A stretch of DNA of 43,033 bases from an uncultured Pseudomonadota bacterium (GTDB taxonomy: Bacteria > Pseudomonadota > Alphaproteobacteria > Rs-D84), in contig CAMVAB010000002.1 in NCBI GenBank assembly GCA_947165335.1, positions 1 to 43,033 on the forward strand, in the 5' to 3' direction. The notes beneath the pieces were generated by a model. That model was not told where the DNA came from. It made no database searches and saw nothing but the letters and a program-made list of their open reading frames with translations. Positions 25,220 through 32,790 of this stretch are shown in pieces; the stretch's first letter is position 1; each line of letters begins with the position of its first letter. Made by a program: the position numbers and the translations under genes.

Positions 25220-27684
25220 TCATCAACACGTGCCAAATCATCATATTCATGATATTTTGCGCCAACACTTTCGCGATATTCATAGGCCGCGATTTTATCT
25301 GTGCTATATTGTCCAAATAATTCTTTAATTTTTTGAACACTCGCATCTATCATAGCCTGCGCTTCATCATCTTTGTATTCAAATTTTTGAACATCGCCTT
25401 TCTTTAATTGCAAAAATTGTAAAATTGGAATATTTGATATATTTTTAACCAGAAAACCACCCGACTGCATTATATATCCTTCTAACGGAATTTGTGGCAT
25501 AGTCGCATCCAATAATTGTTTTTTTGTTGGTGCCGCGCCCGTTTTAATATCTGCAACAATACCGTCCATAACCATATCAGCACGCGCACGAACATTGCGT
25601 CCTGCGATTTTAACAACACCAGATATTTCTTTATACACTTTCTTCTTGTCTTTGAAATATTCTTCAAAAAATGGTGCGATTTCACAAAATCTTTTATGCC
25701 AGAAATAGAACAAAATTGAATTTGATTCTAATTCTTGCTTTGCGCGCGCATCCATTTGTTCAATTAAACTGTCAGCCGTATAATCAGTTGCTTTTTCAAT
25801 TACATCATGAACAATCGTTCCAAATTTACGCGCATCTGGCAAAACCCAATAATCATCTAATTTTTTCAATCTTAAAATATGTTTAACATAGAAAGCATAC
25901 GGATTATGTATCAACAATTCAAGTTCAGTCACATAAACATCGCTTTTATCAATTGGTGGGGTTGGCGCACTGTAATCAAGTGGTTCGTATTTTACATTAT
26001 CAAGTGCACGCACAGATTCTAAAACATCTTTTGCTTCGATTATATCAGAACACGCAACACGAATACGTGATAAAAATCTTGATTCTGTTGTTAATGCGCC
26101 GCCCGATTGTTTTGAACGCAACCAATATACTTCCTTTGCACAAGATAATGTCATAAAATCAAGCGCCATTAGAGACACCTTGCGATTTGGCGATGGCAAT
26201 CCAATTTTGGTCGCAACATCACGCGGCAACCAAGCATTCTCGTATCCCAATGCTGAAAACATACCTTCATTAAGACCAGTCAATATTATTACATCAGCAG
26301 TTTGCATACGCGATTCAATAGTTCCCAACACGCATACATTACAATCATCTTTTTTATTTGGTCGTATTGTGACACTCCCAATAGCGTCCATAACAAAAGC
26401 ACGTGCATCGAAAATATTTAAAACAATATCATTGGCACATAAAATATCAGACATATTTTTTATACTCTGCCAAATTGGGACATCTTGTTCATTTTCAACA
26501 ATAAAATCAGGTTTTAATTCATATTCGTCTGATTCAATCACAGATACCAACATATCAAATAAATTATAATTATGTGATGCATATAATTCTTCAAATTCAG
26601 TTTTTTTATTTTCAATCCACCAATCAAATAAATTTAAAATACTGCGTCCCAAATCTGTCATAGTCCCAGATATACCAGATGAAAAATCGGCATTTATTCC
26701 AAAACGCAACATTTCTGTTTTTATTCTTTGATTAGCAGCCGCATCAGGCGTTATCACCAATACAGATTTATTTTGCGCAATGGCGTTTTTTGTAATTTGT
26801 GCAACTGCGCGCGCTTCTTCACTTTCGCGTGCACATTCAATCAATTTACAATTTGTTAATTTTGTTTTTATATGTTCGCCGCTGTTACCAAATGCAATAT
26901 TCATTATATCTATGACATCGTTTTTGCCAACATCCAAAACATTTACATCGTTAGGCGACAAATCCAATCTTTGTAAAAATTTGTATTCACTTTTATATGG
27001 ATTTGTATCTAATTTGAAATCGTCAATATTTCCAGAAATCTTTCCAGACAGAATTATTTTACCATATACTTTGTTTGCTATCGCACACATTAAATCAGCC
27101 GTAGCTGGCACAGATGCAGTCGATCCACAGACAATTACGCAATCGTATTCGTCTAACTTTTTTATCCAATTTCTAATATCATTATTTCGTTGTTGGGTTG
27201 ATGTTAATTTATCATTTGGTAATTGTTTCAATATATCAAGTATGCGTGCTTTATTTTGAAAATGATTTGCATATTTTTCATCTATTATGGACGACCAATT
27301 TATATCAGCAATTTTAATACCTTCGTTTTCAAGATAATCTTGCATACGAATAAAATCACGTGCCAGCGGCAACGCGGTTGCAATATTTTTTACATGCGCA
27401 TCCATAGATAACAATTTTGCAAGAACAATTATCCTTTCTTGGTTTGATACAGAATCTATTTCTTCTTCTTCTGTACCAGCACCTAATGGAATTAAATGTG
27501 GCAAAAGAACGCTGTGTTCTATTTTATCTACAATCATTTTCTCAACACTTCGCACAGCACGATTAGACGGTAAAAAAATCAACACGCGTGAAAAATCAGT
27601 TTTGTATTGCGATATCATTTCCCACAACGCATCCAGTATGCGCGTTGGATCAGACACACAAAATACATTTTTATTTAACACCAA
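25216..27684 (-). CDS. addB: Double-strand break repair protein AddB
   Basis: This 822-residue protein resembles the AddB subunit of the AddAB helicase-nuclease, which resects DNA ends for RecA loading. The N-terminal half is an inactivated helicase-like fold (VLIFLPSNRAVRSVEKMI; LTGLNEGMFSALGYE in the middle). The C-terminal RecB-type nuclease domain has FGTIVHDVIE at about 621-630, with the active-site His, and the D-x-K motif ADIKTG near 711-716. It is shorter than many AddB proteins (about 1000). The start is non-ATG, TTG 27684 or GTG 27681, after AAAGGA, and overlaps engB by 14 or 11 bases. The expected addA partner is not in the window. Confidence 0.85.
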   Translation of the reverse strand: MVLNKNVFCVSDPTRILDALWEMISQYKTDFSRVLIFLPSNRAVRSVEKMIVDKIEHSVLLPHLIPLGAGTEEEEIDSVSNQERIIVLAKLLSMDAHVKNIATALPLARDFIRMQDYLENEGIKIADINWSSIIDEKYANHFQNKARILDILKQLPNDKLTSTQQRNNDIRNWIKKLDEYDCVIVCGSTASVPATADLMCAIANKVYGKIILSGKISGNIDDFKLDTNPYKSEYKFLQRLDLSPNDVNVLDVGKNDVIDIMNIAFGNSGEHIKTKLTNCKLIECARESEEARAVAQITKNAIAQNKSVLVITPDAAANQRIKTEMLRFGINADFSSGISGTMTDLGRSILNLFDWWIENKKTEFEELYASHNYNLFDMLVSVIESDEYELKPDFIVENEQDVPIWQSIKNMSDILCANDIVLNIFDARAFVMDAIGSVTIRPNKKDDCNVCVLGTIESRMQTADVIILTGLNEGMFSALGYENAWLPRDVATKIGLPSPNRKVSLMALDFMTLSCAKEVYWLRSKQSGGALTTESRFLSRIRVACSDIIEAKDVLESVRALDNVKYEPLDYSAPTPPIDKSDVYVTELELLIHNPYAFYVKHILRLKKLDDYWVLPDARKFGTIVHDVIEKATDYTADSLIEQMDARAKQELESNSILFYFWHKRFCEIAPFFEEYFKDKKKVYKEISGVVKIAGRNVRARADMVMDGIVADIKTGAAPTKKQLLDATMPQIPLEGYIMQSGGFLVKNISNIPILQFLQLKKGDVQKFEYKDDEAQAMIDASVQKIKELFGQYSTDKIAAYEYRESVGAKYHEYDDLARVDD

Positions 27685-28225
27685 TTATTTCCTTTAATTC
27701 ATCAAGACCAAATTTCTTTTCAGCCGATGTTTCTAAAATCTTTTCAAGCATAGCAGGATGATTTTCATGTGATAAATCTGTTTGAATTTTTTCACGAACA
27801 CGTTTGTCTTTTTTAGTGAAAACTATTTGATAACAAATACCGTTTTGATCACAAAAATCCATTAAATCAAGATCAGAATCTTTTGGTCCTATTCTTGAAT
27901 CTATTAAAATAAATAAACGACGTAACTGTGAACGATTTAATAAGTATTCTTCGAGTCGTTTTAACCAACGCATTGCATCCGCTTTTGATACGCGGGCAAA
28001 ACCATATCCAGGCAAATCAACTATCATTGCTTTGTCATTAAAATTGAATAAATTTAAACTTTGTGTTCGTCCTGGTGTGTTTGATGTGCGTGCAACTTTT
28101 TCACCCAACACAGCATTTATCAACGATGATTTTCCAACATTACTGCGCCCAACAAAAGCATATTCTGTAAATGCTGTATTTGGCAAAGATTTAACTGTTT
28201 CAAAAGATCCGACAAATTTAATCAT
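27671..28225 (-). CDS. engB: Ribosome biogenesis GTPase EngB/YsxC
   Basis: The 184-residue small GTPase is needed for 50S subunit assembly. G1 is GRSNVGKSS near residue 27, the G2 region has TPGRTQSLNLF, G3 is DLPGYGFA and G4 is TKKDK; SAEKKFGLDEL follows near G5. Its start codon shares one base with the rsmI stop (TAATG), and it overlaps addB at its end, so rsmI-engB-addB are translated as a coupled set. Length is normal. Confidence 0.95.
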   Translation of the reverse strand: MIKFVGSFETVKSLPNTAFTEYAFVGRSNVGKSSLINAVLGEKVARTSNTPGRTQSLNLFNFNDKAMIVDLPGYGFARVSKADAMRWLKRLEEYLLNRSQLRRLFILIDSRIGPKDSDLDLMDFCDQNGICYQIVFTKKDKRVREKIQTDLSHENHPAMLEKILETSAEKKFGLDELKEIIGVK

Positions 28226-29013
28226 TATTTATTCACCAATTTTTTATATGCTTCTTTTTTTGAAATCCCCGTACGCGCTGCTAACTCTGCCGCAGCTGAT
28301 TTAGTAGAAGAATTTGAAACTATGTCATTCACGATTTCGCTGATTTCATCATCTGTCATTTTCTTATCAGGTGCAGGTGCAACCACAATAACTATTTCAC
28401 CCCGTGGTGCCTCTATATTCACTAAATCAGCAGGATATCCAATTATTGTTTCTTCATGAATTTTTGTAATTTCACGAACTATTGCAATTTTGCGCTCTGG
28501 CATAACAGACGCCAAAGTTTTAATTGTATCCATTATACGATTTGGACTTTCATAATAAATAATTGTGTGACGAATTTTATTATCATCACGAACCTTCTTT
28601 TCATCAAAGAACCCTAGAAAAGAAAACCTGTCTGTTGGAAAACCAGATAACACCAGCGCAGATATAGCAGCCGTTGGTCCCGGAACCATAAACACCCGAA
28701 CACCTGCTTCACGTGCAGCACGCACAATACGAAAACCAGGATCACTTATCCCCGGCATACCGGCATCAGATACAGTTGCTATTGCCAACCCTGTTTGTAT
28801 TTTTTCAATCAAAGAATCAACAACTTCGCGTTCATTATGATCATGGCACGCTACTGCTTTTGTTTTGATATTAAAATGATGAGCCAATTTTGCGAACACG
28901 CGTGTATCTTCGGCTGCAATTAAATCAGCATTTTGTAAAACTTCCACCGCCCGAGGTGATAAATCAGATAAATTTCCTATTGGTGTTCCAACGACATAAA
29001 GCCCTGATTGCAT
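28225..29013 (-). CDS. rsmI: 16S rRNA (cytidine(1402)-2'-O)-methyltransferase RsmI
   Basis: The 262-residue SAM-dependent methyltransferase modifies C1402 of 16S rRNA in the decoding site. LYVVGTPIGNLSDLSPRAV begins the tetrapyrrole-methylase fold, followed by AAEDTRVFAKLAHHF, VSDAGMPGISDPG and VPGPTAAISALVLSG, all signature segments. I choose ATG 29013, which has AAAGGA just upstream and starts the family domain directly; the open frame extends 21 codons further. It is divergent from an lpoA-like gene, the same arrangement as rsmI-lpoA in Escherichia coli. Confidence 0.95.
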   Translation of the reverse strand: MQSGLYVVGTPIGNLSDLSPRAVEVLQNADLIAAEDTRVFAKLAHHFNIKTKAVACHDHNEREVVDSLIEKIQTGLAIATVSDAGMPGISDPGFRIVRAAREAGVRVFMVPGPTAAISALVLSGFPTDRFSFLGFFDEKKVRDDNKIRHTIIYYESPNRIMDTIKTLASVMPERKIAIVREITKIHEETIIGYPADLVNIEAPRGEIVIVVAPAPDKKMTDDEISEIVNDIVSNSSTKSAAAELAARTGISKKEAYKKLVNK

Positions 29014-29036
29014 TTTAAATCCTTTTATAGTAGAAT
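29008..29036 (+). promoter_or_regulatory. Predicted lpoA promoter
   Basis: TTGCAT (29008-29013), 17 bp, TAGAAT (29031-29036). The -35 element overlaps the divergent rsmI start codon. Confidence 0.55.
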
Positions 29037-29062
29037 AATACATGCAAAAAGTAGGTTTTTCA

Positions 29063-30673
29063 ATGTATATGAACAAATTTTTAATTTTTATGAGTGTTTT
29101 GCTTGCCGGATGTGGCGCAAATCATTCTTTCAAAGCAAACCAAGCCGCGACTTCTAACCCGGTTGATGTCCAAGAAAGCTATCTTTATGCTTCGTCGGTT
29201 TATGGCGCTGATAATTCTGGGCCCGCGGCAAATGTTGCTGTGTTGTTACCTATGAGTGGCGAATCAAAAACAGTTGGAAATGACATAAAAACATCTATTG
29301 AAACAGCGTTTTTGCGCAAACCAAACCAAAATATAAAAGTTTCTTTCTATGATTTATCAGGTGAAAAAGCAGAACGAAATCAAATTATAAAAACAACATT
29401 AAATACGAATCCTGATGTTGTTATCGGCCCTGTTTTTTCAGAAGATGCCACTATGGTTCGCAGTTACAAACAATCAAAAACACCTGTTATTTCATTTACA
29501 TCTGATATAAATGCTTTGGGCAACAATGTTATGACCATGAATTTATTGCCAAGTCAAACTATTGAAACAATCATAGCTCAAATGATGACAGATGGCGCAA
29601 AAAACATTATTATTTTGGCTCCAAATGAAAAATCTGGTCAGTTAATGACCGCAGTAGCGGATAAAACAGCGTCTTTATATAAATTGCCTGTTGTTGGCAT
29701 CTTTTATTATGATTCCGGCAATTCAGATTCTATCAAAGAAGCATCTATTCGTGCATCTATGTACGAAACCCGCAGTGCTGCAAACACCCGCGCGCGTGAG
29801 GTTTTATCTGATATCATTAACAAAGAATCTCTGTCGGCAGAAACCCGTAACAACCTTCGTAAACAACTTGAAAAATTAGAACGCAAAGATACATTAGGTG
29901 AAATTCCGTACGATGCGGTCTTGTTCCTTGGTAATGGCGAAGACGCAAAAACAATCGCATCTTTCTTGCGTTATTACGGGGTTGGGAATCGTGATGTAGC
30001 ATTTTACGGAACAACACTTTGGCACGGGTCCGATATTACATCTGATTTTACTTTAAGTGGCGCAAAATATGCGACCTTGCCGGAAATATCTGATAATTTC
30101 AAAAGTTTATACAATATGGTTGCCGGCAAAGATCCAGATTATCTGGCTGCATTTGGTTATGATGCTGCTAATTTGGCACTAGGAATTATATATACTCAAA
30201 AATCAAAAGATGCATACCTTTTTGATCCAAGCGGATACATTGGAACAACTGGAATATTCAGAATTCAACCGAATGGGGAATCCGAACGCGGTTTACGTGT
30301 TATGGAATTAAATGGTTCAGGCGATGTAAATACAGTAAAAGAATCTCCAACTAACTTTATTACATTATTGTACAATGTTGATTCTACTAATTTAAGTCCT
30401 GTACCAATGCGCGAATTACAAACACGCGGTATAAACCCAGGTGATTATATAACAATACCTGAAAATTTACGCAAAAAATCTGCATACAAAACAAAAACAA
30501 TCGGCGCAAATTATCGCATTGACGAAGACACGACGGATACAGAAAACAATTCTGCGCCAATACAAGTATACGAATCAGAAGAAACTGAAACTATATCGGA
30601 CCCTGAATACCAACCAGTTAAAATCGAAAGCGTTTCTCGCAAATACATCGACAGTGTTGAAGTAGAAGAATAA
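29063..30673 (+). CDS. lpoA: LpoA-like penicillin-binding protein activator lipoprotein
   Basis: This 536-residue outer-membrane lipoprotein has the lipobox LLAGC in its first 20 residues, followed by a linker. NVAVLLPMSGESKTVGNDI begins a periplasmic-binding-protein fold of the type in LpoA C-terminal domains; IIILAPNEKSGQLM and YDAVLFLGNGEDAKTIASFLRYY continue it. The last 70 residues are acidic and low in complexity. LpoA stimulates the peptidoglycan synthase PBP1A; activator function here is inferred from the fold and from the rsmI-lpoA neighbourhood. GTAGG lies seven bases before ATG 29063, so I prefer it to ATG 29042. The N-terminal TPR-like domain of enterobacterial LpoA is missing. 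Confidence 0.75.
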   Translation: MYMNKFLIFMSVLLAGCGANHSFKANQAATSNPVDVQESYLYASSVYGADNSGPAANVAVLLPMSGESKTVGNDIKTSIETAFLRKPNQNIKVSFYDLSGEKAERNQIIKTTLNTNPDVVIGPVFSEDATMVRSYKQSKTPVISFTSDINALGNNVMTMNLLPSQTIETIIAQMMTDGAKNIIILAPNEKSGQLMTAVADKTASLYKLPVVGIFYYDSGNSDSIKEASIRASMYETRSAANTRAREVLSDIINKESLSAETRNNLRKQLEKLERKDTLGEIPYDAVLFLGNGEDAKTIASFLRYYGVGNRDVAFYGTTLWHGSDITSDFTLSGAKYATLPEISDNFKSLYNMVAGKDPDYLAAFGYDAANLALGIIYTQKSKDAYLFDPSGYIGTTGIFRIQPNGESERGLRVMELNGSGDVNTVKESPTNFITLLYNVDSTNLSPVPMRELQTRGINPGDYITIPENLRKKSAYKTKTIGANYRIDEDTTDTENNSAPIQVYESEETETISDPEYQPVKIESVSRKYIDSVEVEE

Positions 30674-30677
30674 ACGC

Positions 30678-30705
30678 TTGCGTTTATAAAAAAATAAGAT
30701 ATAAT
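30678..30705 (+). promoter_or_regulatory. Predicted tRNA promoter
   Basis: TTGCGT (30678-30683), 16 bp, TATAAT (30700-30705), 21 bases before tRNA-Gly. Confidence 0.65.
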
Positions 30706-30726
30706 CACAGGGCTTATGAATTCGTA

Positions 30727-30801
30727 GCGAGCATAGTTCAAAGGCTAGAATGCAAGCCTTCCAAGCTTGAAATGAGGGTTCGATTCCCTCTGCTCGCACC
30801 A
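30727..30801 (+). tRNA. tRNA-Gly(TCC)
   Basis: The full cloverleaf is visible. Acceptor GCGAGCA pairs with TGCTCGC. The D arm is GTTC/GAAT with GG in the loop. The anticodon stem CAAGC/GCTTG encloses CTTCCAA (anticodon TCC). The T arm is GAGGG/CCCTC with TTCGATT, and CCA is encoded at 30799-30801. It reads GGA/GGG glycine codons. Confidence 0.95.
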
Positions 30802-30842
30802 AGGATGTAGCGGGTAGCGTATGAATCGGGTATCCTTACGAC

Positions 30843-30915
30843 GCGAACATCAATTCGTTGCTAACAACGCAACTCATTGTGTTCTTATACGTTCGGATTC
30901 CCTCTGCTCGCACCA
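30843..30915 (+). pseudogene. Degenerate tRNA-Gly copy
   Basis: GCGAACATC at 30843 and the final 20 bases before and including CCA (30896-30915) match the two ends of the tRNA-Gly 113 bases upstream. Total length is 73 against 75. The 3' part is identical over 20 bases, while the middle (D and anticodon arms) is scrambled and no 7-base anticodon loop forms. It is most simply a decayed duplicate; an integration-site remnant is the alternative for the 3' match. Confidence 0.6.
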
Positions 30916-30921
30916 CGGATT

Positions 30922-31007
30922 GGGCGCGCGCCGGAGTCGGAGAGCCGGGGCAGACTGTAAATCTGTTGTCTTTGACTGAGGTGGTTCGACTCCACCCGCT
31001 CCCACCA
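30922..31007 (+). tRNA. tRNA-Tyr(GTA), with unusual bases
   Basis: This is a class II tRNA with anticodon GTA in CTGTAAA, a long variable arm (GTC/GAC), T arm GGTGG/CCACC and encoded CCA. Two positions are odd: the acceptor GGGCGCG against CGCTCCC has a C-U mismatch at pair 4:69, and position 8 is C instead of the nearly invariant U. The rest folds normally. Confidence 0.85.
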
Positions 31008-31014
31008 AAAACAC

Positions 31015-31045
31015 AAACCGACCAAATGGTCGGTTTTTGTTTTTT
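31015..31045 (+). terminator. Terminator of the tRNA unit
   Basis: AAACCGACC, AAAT loop, GGTCGGTTT (31015-31036), followed by a T-rich tract, eight bases after tRNA-Tyr. Confidence 0.85.
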
Positions 31046-31162
31046 GCTGTGATGTTGGTTTGGAAAGAATCCCTTTGGTTCGACAAGCAGTAGATTTTAC
31101 AAGTGCAACGCGGTGAAATCGTCACGATTGCCGCGCAGCCGGCACACAGTGCCGAGCGAGAG

Positions 31163-31294
31163 ACTACGAAGATACATAATTAGAAAAATCATAAAAACGG
31201 TGTTTTTTAATACGCTTTTTTATAGATTTTTATTATTGCGTATCAAGGCACCACCTTATCCCCATTTTGTGTTTATACATTTTTATGATATAAT
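31163..31294 (+). repeat. 132-bp promoter-bearing direct repeat, copy A
   Basis: This copy matches 31819-31950 over 132 bases with about ten differences and no gaps. It ends exactly at a -10 element. Small palindromes (AATCG/CGATT at 31117-31129, GGCAC/GTGCC at 31141-31153) lie just upstream of it. Frames open through it are not conserved as protein and are not called as genes. Confidence 0.85.
31267..31294 (+). promoter_or_regulatory. Predicted promoter in repeat copy A
   Basis: TTGTGT (31267-31272), 16 bp, TATAAT (31289-31294), at the downstream edge of the repeat; it would drive the small lipoprotein gene. Confidence 0.6.
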
Positions 31295-31320
31295 ACATTC
31301 ATATAATCAAAGGAGAGATT

Positions 31321-31638
31321 ATGAAAAAAATACTTTTATTTTTACCTATATTTACTTTGGTTGCTTGCGATAATGTAGATATATCTAAATATTCGGAAGA
31401 TGTTCAAAATTGTTATAATAAAACTATTTCTGGTGAAGATAATTGCACTGAAAACAAGAAGATTATTGTTAAATATTGTGAATGTATAAGTACAGGAAAA
31501 GCAGAAATAAAAGCACCAAATGGTGAATCTGTATCTGATTCAATACGCGCATGGGTTGATATGCAAAAACTTCGCGACAAATGTGCAGAAAAAACAGGTT
31601 ATACTTTTTGTGAAAAAGATGAAAGCGCAACAAAATAG
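31321..31638 (+). CDS. Small lipoprotein, 105 aa
   Basis: The protein has a lipoprotein signal peptide with lipobox LVAC (residues 13-16), so a mature lipoprotein of about 90 residues is expected. The mature part contains six further cysteines (CYNK, NCTE, YCECIS, DKCAEK, TFCEK), which could form disulphides in the periplasm. No family is recognised. AAAGGAGAG immediately precedes ATG 31321, and the gene follows the copy A promoter closely. The downstream region is tail-to-tail with a short decayed-looking frame. It may be a lineage-specific envelope protein. Confidence 0.7.
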   Translation: MKKILLFLPIFTLVACDNVDISKYSEDVQNCYNKTISGEDNCTENKKIIVKYCECISTGKAEIKAPNGESVSDSIRAWVDMQKLRDKCAEKTGYTFCEKDESATK

Positions 31639-31640
31639 AA

Positions 31641-31778
31641 TTATAACCATTTTTCGTTAAACGCTTTTACCCGTTGCATTAAATCAGTAAATTCTTTTTC
31701 TACTCGATTAATGCAAGCTGATTTCCACCAAAAAGGAACGGGTGGAGCCGCCAGAGCACCATGACACGATAGTGTCAT
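31641..31778 (-). other. Possible gene remnant (C-terminal fragment)
   Basis: A 45-codon minus-strand frame ends in VEKEFTDLMQRVKAFNEKWL, which has the composition of a normal helical protein end, while its first 20 codons cover palindromic DNA and look non-coding. It has no ribosome site. It may be the tail of a gene whose front was lost during rearrangement. The same interval carries two perfect palindromes, ATGACAC/GTGTCAT (31761-31778) and ACGAAAAT/ATTTTCGT (31779-31797). Apart from these and repeat copy B, I see nothing else between 31639 and 31981. Confidence 0.25.
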
Positions 31779-31818
31779 ACGAAAATGAAATTTTCGTGAA
31801 TAATTGGTGCGCATGGCA

Positions 31819-31950
31819 ACTACGAATATACATAATTAGAAAAATCATAAAAACGGAGTTTTTTAATACGAGTTTTTATAGATTTTTATTATTGCGTATC
31901 AAGGCACCACCTTATCCCCATTTTGTGTTTATACAATTTTGTGATACAAT
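31819..31950 (+). repeat. 132-bp promoter-bearing direct repeat, copy B
   Basis: Second copy of the repeat at 31163-31294, 656 bases downstream in the same orientation. It has palindromic DNA immediately upstream and a promoter at its downstream end, as copy A does. Confidence 0.85.
31923..31950 (+). promoter_or_regulatory. Predicted promoter in repeat copy B
   Basis: TTGTGT (31923-31928), 16 bp, TACAAT (31945-31950). The -10 differs from copy A by one base. It would drive the zinc-ribbon fusion gene. Confidence 0.55.
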
Positions 31951-31981
31951 TGGTAAGTGTATATATCAAAAGGTTTTTTCT

Positions 31982-32761
31982 ATGCCACACATCTGTCAAA
32001 GTTGTTCTATGCCAATGGAAGATGAAAAAGTTTTTGGAACGAATAAAGACGGTTCTAAAAACGCCGATTATTGTATCTATTGTTATAAAAATGGTGAATT
32101 TATAGATAAAGTTTCAATGGAAGAATACATCGACATGTGTGTTCCTTTTCATGACCAGGCCGGTATGACCGAAGAACAAATGCGTCATCATTGCGAAACC
32201 GTATTTCCAACATTGAAAAGATGGAAAAAATCCAGAACAAAGGAAAAAAACATGAATTACATTTTAGTTGCTGACAAACAAGAAGCTGACAATTTAAAAA
32301 TCCCAAATAAATTAAAAGACAATGTTAAAATTATTCTATTGGGATGGGGGGCAACATCATCTATTAAAACATTATCAAAAATGTTATTGAATGGTGAAAT
32401 AACAAAAAATGATAAAATATTCAATATTGGATATGTTGGATCTAATGAGTTTCCTATTGGCAGTGTTGTAATTATTGGGAAAGCGCTTAAAGAAAACCCT
32501 TCGCATACTGTCAAAGAACCACCTATAAAATTAGATGACGAATCAAAAGTTAAATGTTATTCATCACTAAATTTCGTAGAATCAACAAAACACATTGGCG
32601 TATTTGATATGGAACTTTACACGCTGGCAAGCTTTTTCAAAAAAATAAAATCTGTAAAAATTGTTTCAGATAATTTGAATTATCATGAATATAAACAAGC
32701 ATCGATTGAATCAGCATGGCAGAAAGCGAATAAAATTTTATTTCAATGGATAGAACAATAA
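31982..32761 (+). CDS. Zinc-ribbon / nucleoside phosphorylase-like fusion protein
   Basis: The 259-residue protein has two parts. Residues 1-82 match the putative zinc ribbon family PF12674: CQSCSMPM, then GTNKDGSKNADYCIYC, giving two CxxC pairs, then a helical segment ending FPTLKRW. Residues 91-259 resemble the nucleoside phosphorylase/nucleosidase fold: MNYILVADKQEA, KIFNIGYVGSNEFPIGSVVIIG in the position of the usual NxGxAG...GDVV strand, and GVFDMELYTLASFF matching the DME...A active-site segment. I use ATG 31982; the open frame extends upstream through repeat copy B. An internal AAAGGA (32239-32244) precedes Met91 (32252), so the second domain may also be made alone. Substrate unknown. 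Confidence 0.7.
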   Translation: MPHICQSCSMPMEDEKVFGTNKDGSKNADYCIYCYKNGEFIDKVSMEEYIDMCVPFHDQAGMTEEQMRHHCETVFPTLKRWKKSRTKEKNMNYILVADKQEADNLKIPNKLKDNVKIILLGWGATSSIKTLSKMLLNGEITKNDKIFNIGYVGSNEFPIGSVVIIGKALKENPSHTVKEPPIKLDDESKVKCYSSLNFVESTKHIGVFDMELYTLASFFKKIKSVKIVSDNLNYHEYKQASIESAWQKANKILFQWIEQ

Positions 32762-32790
32762 AAAAACACCGGCAAATGCCGGTGTTTTTA
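32760..32790. terminator. Shared terminator, fusion gene and lipoprotein gene
   Basis: 12-bp stem with AAAT loop between convergent genes; its core is CCGGCAAATGCCGG, the fourth exact copy. Confidence 0.9.

Noticed and set aside
30727..30920. Genomic island bounded by the tRNA-Gly 3' repeat
   Set aside because: The two copies are only about 113 bases apart with no integrase or cargo between them; a decayed tRNA duplicate explains the data better.
30575..31125. Minus-strand ORFs with GIEPSFQAW and GVEPPQSKTTDLQSAP sequences
   Set aside because: These are antisense translations of the tRNA-Gly and tRNA-Tyr genes, a well-known source of false proteins; no ribosome sites or family matches.
31113..31373. 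86-codon ORF through repeat copy A, and the N-terminal extension of the zinc-ribbon gene through copy B
   Set aside because: The similar translations only reflect the DNA repeat; both run through the predicted promoters and lie upstream of better-supported starts.
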